Assembly: GCA_959601495.1 (NCBI GenBank) | Contig: CAUGPT010000001.1 | Coordinates: forward strand, 1 to 64,000 | Direction: 5' to 3' | DNA length: 64,000 bases | From: Avispirillum sp959601495 | GTDB lineage: Bacteria > Bacillota > Clostridia > Oscillospirales > CAG-272 | Shown here: positions 6,750 to 15,967 of the stretch, piece by piece | Position numbering within the stretch: the first letter of the stretch is position 1 | Layout of the letters: every line of letters begins with the position of its first letter | Position numbers and translations under genes: made by a program | Notes under the pieces: generated by a model | The model's database searches: none | Told to the model about the DNA's origin: nothing | The model's input: only the letters and a program-made list of their open reading frames with translations

Positions 6750-8840
6750 ATGCGGTTTTCAAAAGCGGTAGTTAAATGCCGCATACCTATACTGATAATA
6801 ACGCTTTTGCTCATGATACCCTCTGTTTTGGGTATGGTGGGCACGCGTATAAACTACGATATGCTTGATTACCTGCCCGAGGACATGGACACAGTCGTCG
6901 GTCAGAACGAGCTTCTGGAGGATTTCGGCAAGGGCGCCTTTTCGCTTATCATAGTTGAGGATATGCCCGACCGTGACGTTGCAAAGCTTTGCGAAAAGAT
7001 CAAGGACGTCGACCACGTCGAAACAGTGCTGTGGTATTCGTCGCTTGCCGATATTTCCATACCTAAGGAAATGCTTCCGGACGAGATATACGACGAGTTC
7101 AACAAGGGCGACGCCACAATGATGGCAGTGTTCTTTGACAGCTCCACAAGCGCCGATGTCACTATGGACGCTATCCGCGAGATACGGTCCATTGCCGGCA
7201 AGCAGTGCTTCGTATCCGGCATGTCCGCACTGGTCACCGACCTTAAAGACCTGTGCGAGAAAGAGGAGCCTATATACGTGGCGATAGCCGTTGCGCTTGC
7301 CTGCGCCGCAATGCTTCTGTTTTTGGACAGCTGGCTTGTGCCGTTCGTGTTCCTTGCCTCTATCGGCATGATGATACTTCTGAACCTCGGCACAAACTAC
7401 TTCTTCGGTGAAATATCGTACATAACAAAAGCGCTTTCCGCGGTGCTTCAGCTTGCCGTCACAATGGACTATTCCATATTTCTGTGGCACGCGTATAACG
7501 AAGAGCGCGGCAAAACGGACGACAATAAGGCTGCAATGGCGTCGGCTATCAGCAAAACGCTCACATCCGTCGTCGGCAGCTCCATTACCACTGTGGCGGG
7601 CTTTGCGGCTCTGTGCTTCATGACGTTCACGCTGGGGCGCGACCTCGGTATAGTAATGGCAAAGGGCGTTATCCTCGGAGTTATCGGCTGCGTTACCGTT
7701 CTGCCTTCGCTGATACTCGTGCTTGATAAGCCTCTGCAGAAGACAAAGCACCGCTCGCTTATCCCCAACATGAAAAAGTTTGCCGGCGGAATTACAAAAG
7801 TATTCCCGGTATTCCTTGTGCTTCTCGCACTTATCGTGACCCCCGCAGTGTACGGCTATCAGAAAACGACGGACGAAGTATACTACGATATGGGTCAGTG
7901 CCTGCCGGAGGACATGGAGTACGTGATCGCAAACTCCAAGCTTTCCGAGGAGTTTGATATGGCATCCACCCACATGGTGCTCGTCAGCGCCGATCTGCCA
8001 GAGAAGGACGTGCGCAGCATGATAGGCGAGATGGAGGACGTGGACGGAGTCAAATACGTGCTCGGTCTTGAATCGGTAGTCGGCAGCGGCGTTCCCGAGG
8101 AGATCATACCGGACAGTATTAAAGAAATTCTTGAGAGCGACAAATGGGAGCTTCTCATGATAAGCTCCGAATACAAGGTCGCAAGCGACGATGTCAACGA
8201 TCAGATAGACAGCCTGAACGCCATACTCAAAAAGTACGACGACAGCGGTATGCTCATCGGCGAAGCACCCTGTATGAAGGATATGATAGAAACTACCGAC
8301 CGCGACTTCAGAATAGTAAATATCGTATCTGTCGCAGCCATATTCGTAATCATCATGCTTGTTGAAAAGAGCCTGTCTCTGCCGTTCATACTCATTGCGG
8401 TCATAGAGCTTGCGGTCTGCATAAATCTCGGTCTGCCGCATTATCTCGGGCAGTCGCTGCCGTTTATAGCGCCTATATGCATAAGCACCATCCAGCTTGG
8501 CGCGACGGTCGACTACGCTATACTCATGACAACAAGATACAAGGCGGAGAGAAATCTCGGTGCTTCGAAGCGTGACAGCGTCACAACGGCGCTCAGCGCA
8601 TCCATTCCCTCAATAATCGTCAGCGGTATGGGACTGTTCGCGGCAACGTTCGGAGTCGCTGTTTATTCCGACATTGACATAATCAGCTCCATGTGTATGC
8701 TTATGGCGCGCGGCGCGGTTATCAGTATGCTTTGCGTTATCTTCATTCTGCCCGCACTGCTTATGCTTTGCGACGGACTTATCCGTGCCACTACGCTGGG
8801 CGTGAAGAAAAAGAAGACTGAAACGCCCAAAGCGCAGTGA
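6750..8840 (+). CDS. MMPL/RND-superfamily transporter
   Basis: A 696-residue inner-membrane protein with the duplicated MMPL layout. There is a first membrane segment (about 12-30), an external domain (about 31-170) and a block of five segments, then the same order again from about 340. The first half carries LAVTMDYSIFLWHAY and the second half GATVDYAILMTTRYKAER, the conserved motifs with the Asp used in proton coupling. RND proteins of this type export lipids, peptides or drugs. The two external loops resemble each other (MLDYLPEDMD and MGQCLPEDME). Neighbouring DUF308 and heptad-repeat genes are probably in the same operon. Substrate unknown. Confidence 0.88.
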   Translation: MRFSKAVVKCRIPILIITLLLMIPSVLGMVGTRINYDMLDYLPEDMDTVVGQNELLEDFGKGAFSLIIVEDMPDRDVAKLCEKIKDVDHVETVLWYSSLADISIPKEMLPDEIYDEFNKGDATMMAVFFDSSTSADVTMDAIREIRSIAGKQCFVSGMSALVTDLKDLCEKEEPIYVAIAVALACAAMLLFLDSWLVPFVFLASIGMMILLNLGTNYFFGEISYITKALSAVLQLAVTMDYSIFLWHAYNEERGKTDDNKAAMASAISKTLTSVVGSSITTVAGFAALCFMTFTLGRDLGIVMAKGVILGVIGCVTVLPSLILVLDKPLQKTKHRSLIPNMKKFAGGITKVFPVFLVLLALIVTPAVYGYQKTTDEVYYDMGQCLPEDMEYVIANSKLSEEFDMASTHMVLVSADLPEKDVRSMIGEMEDVDGVKYVLGLESVVGSGVPEEIIPDSIKEILESDKWELLMISSEYKVASDDVNDQIDSLNAILKKYDDSGMLIGEAPCMKDMIETTDRDFRIVNIVSVAAIFVIIMLVEKSLSLPFILIAVIELAVCINLGLPHYLGQSLPFIAPICISTIQLGATVDYAILMTTRYKAERNLGASKRDSVTTALSASIPSIIVSGMGLFAATFGVAVYSDIDIISSMCMLMARGAVISMLCVIFILPALLMLCDGLIRATTLGVKKKKTETPKAQ

Positions 8841-8864
8841 GCACGAAATATACGAAAGGATGAT

Positions 8865-11018
8865 ATGAGAATGAAAAACATATATAAAAAGATTTTGGCA
8901 GTGATCCTTTGTCCTCTTCTTGCCGCAGGCACGTTTGTGGCGGGCATATACGCCGCGGGCAGCGATAGTGACGGCAAGGCGGATGATACTGAGACAGTCG
9001 TTGCGGAAAACACCTCCGAAGAGAAGACCGTCAACGAAAAGGACGAGACCGTTTACGTAATTGCGGGCGCGGACGGAACCGTTGAAAAGATTATCGTCAG
9101 CGACTGGATCAAGAATCGCCTCGGCGATGATACTCTTTCGGATGTTTCGGCCCTTGAAGGCGTTGAAAACGTAAAGGGCGATGAGGCATATACAGTCAAC
9201 AGCGACAATATGCGCGTCTGGGACGCCAAAGGCGGAGATATCTACTGCAGCGGCACTCTTGAAAAGGAGCTGCCCGTAAGCCTTCTGGTCACTTGGGAGC
9301 TTGACGGCAAAAAGGTTTCTCCCGCAGAGCTCGCCGGTAAAAGCGGCAAGCTGAAGATCCATTTCGACTATAAGAACAACCAGTACGAGACCGTTGAGAT
9401 CGACGGCAAGGAAGAGAAGATATACGTACCTTTTGCAGTGCTTTGCGGAATGGTGCTTGACACTGACGTGTTCACAAACGTTGAGGTCACATCCGGCAAG
9501 CTTATCGGCGACGGCGACAGAGTATTTGTCGCAGGTGTCGCTTTCCCGGGGCTCAACGAAAACCTCGGACTTGACAAGGATAAGTACGAGATCCCCGAGT
9601 CGATCGAGATCACGGCGGATGTAAAGAATTTTGAAATGACAAATACCGTGACTATCGCCACAAACGAAGTTTTCAATAAGATAGACACGACAAAATTCGA
9701 CAGTGCGGACGATATATACGCGGCAGTCGGCACTTTGACCGACGCCATGACTCAGCTCACCGACGGATCCTCGGCACTTTACGAAGGACTTGACACTCTG
9801 CTTGTAAACGTAGATAAGCTTGCAGCCGGCATTGATAAGCTGTATGCGGGCGCCGCAACTCTTAAGGACGGAACCGCGTCGCTTTCCAAGGGCGCCGATA
9901 CTCTGAGCGGCGGCGCAAAAACACTTGCCGACGGTCTTGCCGAGATCGCTTCCAACAACGATAAGCTTTCCGGTGGCGCGCTTCAGGTGTTCAATACCCT
10001 TCTCGCAACGGTTGAAAACACCGTCAGCGAAAACGGCATTACAATAGAAAAGCTCACCCCCGAAAACTATAAGAGCGTGCTTACAAACCTTGTAAAGAAC
10101 CCCAATGATACACAGAAAGCCCAGCTTGCGGGCGCCGCGAGAAAAACTCTTGAGGCAGAGCTTTCCGCAAGCGGCGTTCCCGAGCAGTATTACGGCGAGT
10201 TTGAATATATGCTTGCAACGCGCATGGCAGGCGGCATGACGCAGGAAGCCGCAACCGCGGAGGCTACAAAGCTTTTGCAGCATGCGTCTCTGTATATGAG
10301 TGCACCCGCGGCACCCGAGGCATACGCGCCTCTCAAGGCTGCGATCGCGGCTAAGGTGGACGATGAGGCAGCTGCCGATAGAATATGCGCAGTCGCGGTA
10401 AGTCTTGCCGGCGAGGGCGGCGACCCCACGCAGTACATAAACGCCGCGATAGCGGTGGCAGCCGACGCGAAAACGTTCTCAACAGAGGCAGCAGCCGCCG
10501 CAGGCGAGCAGGGCAAGGCGATAGTTAACGCATTCCTCATTCAGTCTGCTGCAGCGAAGATAGGACCCTCACTCGACCGCGCAATAAGCCAGCTTGACAG
10601 CTATAACGAGTTCTATACGGGTCTTCGCGACTACACCGCGGGAGTCGGGACCGCGGCAGACGGCGCGGCAAAGCTTTCCGACGGAGCGGGCGAGCTTTCC
10701 GAGGGCGCCGCAACTCTTGACAAGGGCGCGGCAGAGCTCCTCTCTGGTATACTTGAAATGAAGAACGGCGCGCCCGCGCTTAAGAGCGGCACGACTCAGC
10801 TGCGCGACGGCGCAAAGACTCTCAGCGAGGGACTTAACAAGTTCAACGAAGAGGGCGTTTCCAAGATAGCCGACGCGGTAAACGGCGACCTTAAGACATT
10901 CATCGCAAGAGCCCGCGCAACCGCCGATGTATCAAAGGATTACAGATCCTTCTCGGGTCTCTCTGATGACATGGACGGCACCGTAAGATTCATATACCGT
11001 ACCGATTCCATTAAATAA
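8865..11018 (+). CDS. YhgE/Pip-like secreted heptad-repeat protein
   Basis: About 717 residues with an N-terminal signal sequence (KKILAVILCPLLAAGTFVAG). A beta-rich region covers about 60-270. Two blocks of the xxxLxxGA heptad repeat lie at about 300-370 and 580-660 (LYAGAATLKDGTASLSKG, LSDGAGELSEGAATLDKG). They flank an alanine-rich helical middle. These repeats occur in YhgE/Pip-type proteins encoded beside MMPL transporters, where they are thought to form a long extracellular coil. Unlike YhgE it has no C-terminal membrane block. A second ATG at 8871 has better spacing from AAAGGA. It is the last gene of the operon. Confidence 0.75.
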   Translation: MRMKNIYKKILAVILCPLLAAGTFVAGIYAAGSDSDGKADDTETVVAENTSEEKTVNEKDETVYVIAGADGTVEKIIVSDWIKNRLGDDTLSDVSALEGVENVKGDEAYTVNSDNMRVWDAKGGDIYCSGTLEKELPVSLLVTWELDGKKVSPAELAGKSGKLKIHFDYKNNQYETVEIDGKEEKIYVPFAVLCGMVLDTDVFTNVEVTSGKLIGDGDRVFVAGVAFPGLNENLGLDKDKYEIPESIEITADVKNFEMTNTVTIATNEVFNKIDTTKFDSADDIYAAVGTLTDAMTQLTDGSSALYEGLDTLLVNVDKLAAGIDKLYAGAATLKDGTASLSKGADTLSGGAKTLADGLAEIASNNDKLSGGALQVFNTLLATVENTVSENGITIEKLTPENYKSVLTNLVKNPNDTQKAQLAGAARKTLEAELSASGVPEQYYGEFEYMLATRMAGGMTQEAATAEATKLLQHASLYMSAPAAPEAYAPLKAAIAAKVDDEAAADRICAVAVSLAGEGGDPTQYINAAIAVAADAKTFSTEAAAAAGEQGKAIVNAFLIQSAAAKIGPSLDRAISQLDSYNEFYTGLRDYTAGVGTAADGAAKLSDGAGELSEGAATLDKGAAELLSGILEMKNGAPALKSGTTQLRDGAKTLSEGLNKFNEEGVSKIADAVNGDLKTFIARARATADVSKDYRSFSGLSDDMDGTVRFIYRTDSIK

Positions 11019-11041
11019 ACACAGCTTCGCAGAAAGTAAAA

Positions 11042-11079
11042 CGGGGGATATACAAAAGCGGTATATCCCCCGCTTTTTG
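11042..11079 (+). terminator. Terminator of the MMPL operon
   Basis: CGGGGGATATAC and GTATATCCCCCG form a 12-bp stem followed by CTTTTT. Confidence 0.9.
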
Positions 11080-11110
11080 GCGAATATGGCAACGTATTTA
11101 ATATTTTATG

Positions 11111-11138
11111 TTGATTATAATAAAAAATATGGTACAAT
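11111..11138 (+). promoter_or_regulatory. Promoter of the glycosyltransferase gene pair
   Basis: TTGATT (11111-11116), 16 bases and TACAAT (11133-11138), with TG one base ahead of the -10. Confidence 0.65.
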
Positions 11139-11185
11139 ATATTCAAAGAATGTCAAAACACCGCAGAGGAGCGTGAAACCTTTAC

Positions 11186-12343
11186 ATGAAGATCACAGTC
11201 GTGTGCGACGTGCTCGGTGAGGCCAACAACGGCACGTCCCTTGCAGCGTATAATCTTATAAAATATCTTAAAAAGTGCGGTCATGATGTGTCCGTTATCT
11301 CTCCGGACGGACCGAGCGGAGAGGGCTTTGTCCGTGTGAAAACTCTTAATCTCGGGCCGTTTCTCAATCGTGTGCTCGAGCGCAACGGGGTAAAGCTCGC
11401 AAAGCCTTCCTCCGCTATCCTCGAACCGTATATAAAAGACGCGGACCTTGTACACCTGCTTTTGCCGTTTCCGCTGTCGTGGCGCGCGCTTTGCCTTGCG
11501 AGACGCTATTCAAAGCCCGTGACCGCAAGCTTTCACTGCCAGGCGGAGAATTTTACGGCGCATATCGGCATGATGAATATGCACTTTGTAAATGATCTCA
11601 CATATAAAACATTTTATCGCTTTATATACCGCCGCTGCGACGCTGTGCATTATCCCACGGAGTTTATCCGCCGCGTGTTTGAGAGCGCAACGGCGCCCAC
11701 AAACGCTTATGTCATCTCTAACGGCGTAAACGATATGTTCACAATGCCGCATGGCGGCAAAACGGCTGAAAACGAAAAATTCACTATTGTCTGCTGCGGC
11801 AGATATTCAAAAGAGAAGGCGCAGTTCCAGCTTATCCGCGCCGCGGCGAAATCAAAGTACAAAGACAGGCTGCACATAATATTCGCGGGTGACGGACCGG
11901 ACAGACGAAAGCTTGAGGCTTTGGCATCAAAGCTTGGTGTTGATTGCGAGTTCGGCTTTTTCAAAAGGGAAGATCTTGTCAAAGTGTTCCAAAGTGCCGA
12001 TCTGTACGTTCACACCGCGGTTGTGGAGATCGAGGCAATAGCCTGCCTTGAGGCAATATGCTGCGGGCTTGTACCGGTCATATGCAATTCTGAAAGAAGC
12101 GCCACGCGCTATTTCGCCGTGGGCGACAACAGTTTGTTTGAGGAGTACAACGCAGACGATCTTGCCGAAAAAATAGATTATTGGTATTCGCATCCCGCCG
12201 AGAAGGATAAGCGCCGCGCCGCATACGCGCCGCTGCGAGCATCCCTTTCGCAGGATATGTGCATGACAAAAATGGAAGATATGATGAGGGAGACTGCCGA
12301 GTCCTATGAGGAGGAGCATTGTTTACAGCGATCCGCTGAATGA
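11186..12343 (+). CDS. GT4-family glycosyltransferase
   Basis: A 385-residue GT-B fold enzyme. The N-terminal half begins MKITVVCDVLGEANNGTS with a glycine-rich acceptor loop. The C-terminal half holds VCCGRYSKEKAQ, FAGDGPDRRKLEALA and the nucleotide-sugar motif EIEAIACLE (E-x7-E) of GT4. It resembles Clostridia and lactic acid bacteria enzymes that glucosylate diacylglycerol, but the acceptor cannot be read from sequence. Its 3' end overlaps the acyltransferase gene by 38 bases, which supports a joint role in making membrane glycolipids. A GAGGAGCG ribosome binding site precedes the ATG by about 13 bases. Confidence 0.82.
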   Translation: MKITVVCDVLGEANNGTSLAAYNLIKYLKKCGHDVSVISPDGPSGEGFVRVKTLNLGPFLNRVLERNGVKLAKPSSAILEPYIKDADLVHLLLPFPLSWRALCLARRYSKPVTASFHCQAENFTAHIGMMNMHFVNDLTYKTFYRFIYRRCDAVHYPTEFIRRVFESATAPTNAYVISNGVNDMFTMPHGGKTAENEKFTIVCCGRYSKEKAQFQLIRAAAKSKYKDRLHIIFAGDGPDRRKLEALASKLGVDCEFGFFKREDLVKVFQSADLYVHTAVVEIEAIACLEAICCGLVPVICNSERSATRYFAVGDNSLFEEYNADDLAEKIDYWYSHPAEKDKRRAAYAPLRASLSQDMCMTKMEDMMRETAESYEEEHCLQRSAE

Positions 12344-13103
12344 CGATTTTGCGAATAACGGCATAAAGAAAAAGCCTCTGCCCGAGAACTACAGATATTT
12401 GCCCAAAGGCGCGGCGGGGCGGGGAGCTGCTTTTGTGCTGCATCACTTTGTCGCGGTGCCTATAGTTTTTGCGTGCCAGAAGCTTTGCTACAGAGAACAT
12501 ATAGTAAACCGACGGGCGCTGAAGCCCTATCTTTCGGACGGGGTCTTTCTGTACGGCAACCATACCCGCGGCGCGGGCGATGCTTTCTGCCCGAGCCTTG
12601 CCGCGTTTCCGCGCCGCCCGTATATAGTAACGAATTCCGACTCCGTCTCGAATCCGGTGCTGCGTCCCCTTGTGCGCGCCCTCGGCGGGCTGCCCCTGCC
12701 GGACACCGTAACGGGACTCGCGAGATACCGCCGCATGATAGATTCTCTCTCGGCGCGGGGAGAGTGCGTCGTTATATATCCCGAGGCGCATATATGGCCG
12801 CTTTATATAGACATTCGCCCGTTTCCGGATGCTTCCTTCAGATACCCGGCGGAAACGGGAAAGCCTGTTTTCGCCTTTACATCCACATATAAAAAACGCG
12901 GTCTTCTGCCGCTGGTGAAAAGCACGGTCTATATTGACGGCCCGTTTTTCGGCGACGCTGATCTCAGCGTTCGCGAAAATCAGAAAAACCTGCGCGACTG
13001 CGTGTATAACGCCATGAAAAAGAGAAGCGAGGCGTCCGATTATTCGTATCACAGCTATGTTCCGGCACCCGAGACGGACCTTGACCGCCGCGCAGAAGAT
13101 TGA
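12306..13103 (+). CDS. PlsC-like 1-acyl-glycerol acyltransferase
   Basis: A 265-residue lysophospholipid acyltransferase-like protein. The catalytic block is YGNHTRGAGDAF: His and Asp are five residues apart, not the four of classical PlsC, a spacing I associate with a Clostridia subfamily. A second block, VVIYPEAHIWPLY, matches the acyl-acceptor motif. The N-terminus VYSDPLNDDFA is also typical of that subfamily. It should transfer acyl chains to a lysolipid at the membrane. The start at 12306 lies inside the glycosyltransferase gene, implying coupled translation. Substrate is inferred, not shown. Confidence 0.8.
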   Translation: MRRSIVYSDPLNDDFANNGIKKKPLPENYRYLPKGAAGRGAAFVLHHFVAVPIVFACQKLCYREHIVNRRALKPYLSDGVFLYGNHTRGAGDAFCPSLAAFPRRPYIVTNSDSVSNPVLRPLVRALGGLPLPDTVTGLARYRRMIDSLSARGECVVIYPEAHIWPLYIDIRPFPDASFRYPAETGKPVFAFTSTYKKRGLLPLVKSTVYIDGPFFGDADLSVRENQKNLRDCVYNAMKKRSEASDYSYHSYVPAPETDLDRRAED

Positions 13104-13197
13104 CGTGCCCTCCCCGCCGCGGGCGGGAAAAACGGGCGCCGGTCATCGCGTGTGAGCGGAACCGGCGGCAAAGCGTCGGTAATTTTTTGTAAAAGTA

Positions 13198-13226
13198 TTG
13201 AAATGCCGAGCGAGCGGTGCTATAAT
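13198..13226 (+). promoter_or_regulatory. tRNA-Val promoter
   Basis: TTGAAA (13198-13203), a 17-base spacer and TATAAT (13221-13226), ending 9 bases before the tRNA. Confidence 0.85.
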
Positions 13227-13235
13227 AAATGGCAC

Positions 13236-13312
13236 GGAGGCGTAGCTCAGCTGGTCAGAGCGTTCGGTTCACATCCGAGAGGTCATGGGTTCGAGCCCCC
13301 TCGTCTCCACCA
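13236..13312 (+). tRNA. tRNA-Val (anticodon CAC)
   Basis: The acceptor GGAGGCG pairs with CGTCTCC. The D arm is GCTCAGCTGGTCAGAGC. The anticodon stem TTCGG/CCGAG encloses TTCACAT with anticodon CAC. The T loop is TTCGAGC, with one mismatch in its stem. CCA is encoded. Its 3' end was used as an integration site: the bases right after CCA are the left end of a mobile element, not a terminator. Confidence 0.95.
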
Positions 13313-13590
13313 AACAGGTATTGGACGAACACCTATTTCTTCAGCGGCGGTTTCGCCGTGAAATGTTCGCTCTGATCCACAACAGAAAATCGCCGTCTTG
13401 GGAGTGATTCCGGGACGGCGCTTTTTACTATCCGCACATTCGATTTCCGCTATTTCTCCTGCTACTGTGATTACAGAAAGGAACGGGAGGTTATGCGAAT
13501 GGAGAGATTTGTCGCAGATGAACGCACAGGGCTGAAGTATGAGCTGGTTGGCGACTATTATCTGATTGCCGGGGATGATGAGCCGGAGAC
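13313..13590 (+). mobile_element. Left-end remnant of an ssrA-type integrated element at tRNA-Val
   Basis: From the first base after CCA this stretch is nearly identical to 35429-35705, the left end of the element inserted in ssrA. The first 100 or so bases are identical and later ones differ at scattered positions. It contains a hairpin of CGCCGTC and GACGGCG followed by CTTTTT (13391-13436) that may serve as terminator. The match ends abruptly within tnpV at about 13590. I see no matching right end nearby, so this is a deleted relic. Confidence 0.8.
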
Positions 13591-13597
13591 TCCATAG
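13499..13597 (+). pseudogene. Truncated tnpV
   Basis: The first 29 or so codons match the intact TnpV gene at 35616 (MERFVADERTGLKYELVGDY and onward). The frame then runs into unrelated sequence and stops at TAG after 32 residues. The ribosome binding site GGGAGG is retained. No function is expected. Confidence 0.8.
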
Positions 13598-13786
13598 CAC
13601 TCAAAGTTACCTGATTTCATTATAGCAAAAACACTCTCTGATATCAAAGAATTTATGTGAAAATTTCAATGGTTTTTTGATTATAGAACTCAGTACTTAA
13701 GCCTTTTTTCTCTTTTGTAATTTACCGCAAATTTATAATATGAATTATATTGAATTGAAACACATTTACGATATTTTTTGCAGAAA

Positions 13787-13815
13787 TTGAAATAGATACA
13801 GAAATATGTTATATT
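13787..13815 (+). promoter_or_regulatory. Promoter of the DUF4304 gene
   Basis: TTGAAA (13787-13792), a 17-base spacer and TATATT (13810-13815). The rest of the AT-rich gap from 13598 to 13900 shows no gene. Confidence 0.65.
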
Positions 13816-13900
13816 AATATTAAACCGACGGCGGCGCAATGTCCACAAAGCTTTTTGACCTTTGGTTTCGTGTTATAATATGCTGAAAGGCGGTGATATA

Positions 13901-14692
13901 ATGTTAAATCCCTTAAGAAGGAAAAAGGTATCCTCAACAGGGTGTGTAGATGCAATTCAAAAGGTCGTATACGAATATCTGAAACCTTTAGGTTTTCGTA
14001 AATTCGGCAGAACGTTGCATCGATTTGTTGAGAAAGATATTTCGCAAGTTATTCATTTTCAAAACGGTTGCCCGCAGAAAGGCGTTCATGAAAAGCTGTG
14101 GATCAATATAGGTATTCGTGTTCCTGAATGTGCAGAAAGGAAATTTAATGTTTCAGAACCGGTGAGAAAATATTATCACGAATACGAGTGTAATATAAGA
14201 AACCGCCTTGGTTTTTTAGTAGATGGCGAAGATACATTTTATGACTTGCGAAAAAATCCGAAATATATAGCTGCAGACATTATAGAGCGAATTAAAAAAT
14301 ATGTAATTCCTGTTTTTGATGTTCTGAACAGCCGCAAATCTATCTTGCTGTATCGAGCTAACTATCCGGCCTTTGATCAATTCGGGAATCACTTGATTAC
14401 TCTTGAAGAAGCAATGATCTACGGCAGAAACGGTGATATTGAAAAAGCAAGTGAGTTGTTTAACAAATACTACCGAAATGAACTCAGCAAATATAAAGCG
14501 GATTTTGAAAACGGTATTGAGACTTATCTGCGTAAGGGCGAGAGAATGGTCTTCCGTAATACAAAAATAGGAAAAACAGAAACAATCACAGCGGACAAAG
14601 ACGGATATGTTGTTACATATAGAGCGAATCGCGGCCATATCGATTACCTTGAAACTTTAGCGGCACAACTCGGAATAGTATTAAAGCAATAG
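13901..14692 (+). CDS. DUF4304 domain-containing protein
   Basis: A soluble protein of 263 residues. Positions about 20-110 match DUF4304 (YLKPLGFRKFGRTLHRF, then QVIHFQNG and LWINIGIRVPE). The domain is of unknown function and turns up beside other accessory genes. The remaining part is charged and helical with no family I recognise. The ATG at 13901 is preceded by AAAGGCGGTGAT. The gene is clearly AT-richer than the host genes around it and lies just after the element relic at tRNA-Val, so horizontal origin is likely. Confidence 0.7.
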   Translation: MLNPLRRKKVSSTGCVDAIQKVVYEYLKPLGFRKFGRTLHRFVEKDISQVIHFQNGCPQKGVHEKLWINIGIRVPECAERKFNVSEPVRKYYHEYECNIRNRLGFLVDGEDTFYDLRKNPKYIAADIIERIKKYVIPVFDVLNSRKSILLYRANYPAFDQFGNHLITLEEAMIYGRNGDIEKASELFNKYYRNELSKYKADFENGIETYLRKGERMVFRNTKIGKTETITADKDGYVVTYRANRGHIDYLETLAAQLGIVLKQ

Positions 14693-14795
14693 AAATGGGC
14701 AGCTGATTTGATTTCTGATGAAGAATGAAAAGCGGCCTCACCTTTTAAGACTTGGTTTCGCTGTTGCGGAAACGATTAAAGACAGCAGGTGCATA

Positions 14796-15470
14796 ATGAA
14801 AAAGGATAACAGAAAATACTACGCCGCATATGAGGAACGCTATAAAACTGCTCATTCAAAAGGTGTCAGCTGGTCAAGCAATGTAAGTACGCCTATTGTG
14901 ATGGAAGTGATTGATAAATACAAAATCAATCGGCAGCACCGTATGCTGGAAATCGGATGCGGAGAAGGCAGAGATTCCGAAACGGTATTGGAGCATGGCT
15001 TCCAGTTAATGGCAACGGATATTTCAGAAGAAGCGATAACATATTGCAGGCAGCGGATGCCTCGGTATGAAAAGCATTTCAGCGTTTTGGATTGCTTATC
15101 CGCCCGGTTGGAAGAAAAGTTTGACTTTATCTTCGCAATAGCCGTCGTTCATATGCTGGTGCTTGATGGGGACAGAGACGGCTTTTACCGGTTCATCCGA
15201 AGCCACCTGACCGCAGAGGGAATAGCTCTGATCTGTACGATGGGTGATGGTGAATTTGAAATGCAGAGTGACATTTCCACTGCATTTACATTACAGGAGA
15301 GAAACCATGCCTCCGGCAAAATGACTGTTGCCGGCACATCGTGCAGGACGGTATCGTGGAATACGTTTGAAAAAGAGTTAAAACGAAACGCCCTGACCAT
15401 CGTTGAAAAAGGGATTACAAGCTCACTTCCCGACTTTAATAGCTTGATGTATGCGGTTGTTAAGGCATAA
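14796..15470 (+). CDS. Class I SAM-dependent methyltransferase
   Basis: A 224-residue Rossmann-fold methyltransferase. The SAM loop is MLEIGCGEGRDSETV (motif I), followed by ATDISEEAI (motif II, acidic residue binding the ribose) and FDFIFAIAVVHML (motif IV region). It resembles the Tellurite/UbiE-like small-molecule methyltransferases. The substrate is unknown. The chosen ATG (MKKDNRKYY) has AGGTG upstream; the longer reading adds 26 unrelated residues. It lies 100 bases after the DUF4304 gene and may share its transcript. A terminator follows. Confidence 0.8.
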   Translation: MKKDNRKYYAAYEERYKTAHSKGVSWSSNVSTPIVMEVIDKYKINRQHRMLEIGCGEGRDSETVLEHGFQLMATDISEEAITYCRQRMPRYEKHFSVLDCLSARLEEKFDFIFAIAVVHMLVLDGDRDGFYRFIRSHLTAEGIALICTMGDGEFEMQSDISTAFTLQERNHASGKMTVAGTSCRTVSWNTFEKELKRNALTIVEKGITSSLPDFNSLMYAVVKA

Positions 15471-15486
15471 GGAGTCGCGTATATCG

Positions 15487-15512
15487 GCGGACGCTTCAGC
15501 GTCCGCTTTTTT
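15487..15512 (+). terminator. Methyltransferase terminator
   Basis: GCGGACGC, TTCA and GCGTCCGC, then TTTTTT. Confidence 0.9.
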
Positions 15513-15589
15513 GTCGGATAAAAACATTTTTTGATAGATGTCGGGAAATATGATCTTCGCCGCGTATATCCGCAGAATAACATATGCCC

Positions 15590-15630
15590 AAAGCAGTCGT
15601 TATGTTATGACACATTCCGACTGCTTTTTT
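15590..15630. terminator. Second terminator-like hairpin
   Basis: AAGCAGTCG and CGACTGCTT with a long loop, followed by TTTT. There is no gene between it and the previous terminator, so it may be the relic of a lost gene. Confidence 0.55.
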
Positions 15631-15757
15631 ATAATACGTCGGTGCTCTGTTCTTGCCTTTGATCATGGCCCGATGTGCGAAATATACGTCAATTATTTGT
15701 TTAATGTCGAAAATTGTATATCAGTGCTCAAAAAAATAATAATTATCAGGAAATGTA

Positions 15758-15786
15758 TTGACAACGCAAAATTTGTATGATATATT
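15758..15786 (+). promoter_or_regulatory. Promoter of the DNRLRE/WapA-like gene
   Basis: TTGACA (15758-15763), 17 bases and TATATT (15781-15786). The leader is about 175 nt. It contains an AAAGGAGG site (about 15869) followed only by TTG ATG TGA, so no product is expected from that site. Confidence 0.75.
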
Positions 15787-15967
15787 TAAACCACCAGCTA
15801 AAACGGCATGAAAAATTGTCGAATTAGCACAAAAAATGCATATGCTTATTTTTGGGACCCAATTCAACAAAGGAGGCGGACAGTTGATGTGATCAAATCA
15901 TAGAGCGTTGGCAAAAGCAATGAGACAAAAGCAAACGGAACTATTGAAATTTAAAAGGAGAAATAAT

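Noticed and set aside
6759..8441. Long minus-strand frame opposite the MMPL gene
   Set aside because: It is an antisense shadow of a clearly conserved coding sequence, rich in His and Arg, with no ribosome site or family.
8610..10283. Long minus-strand frame opposite the heptad-repeat gene
   Set aside because: Shadow frame produced by codon bias of the real plus-strand gene; no motif and no start signal.
12078..13052. 324-codon minus-strand frame over the acyltransferase
   Set aside because: Basic, low-complexity translation opposite a gene with clear PlsC-like motifs.
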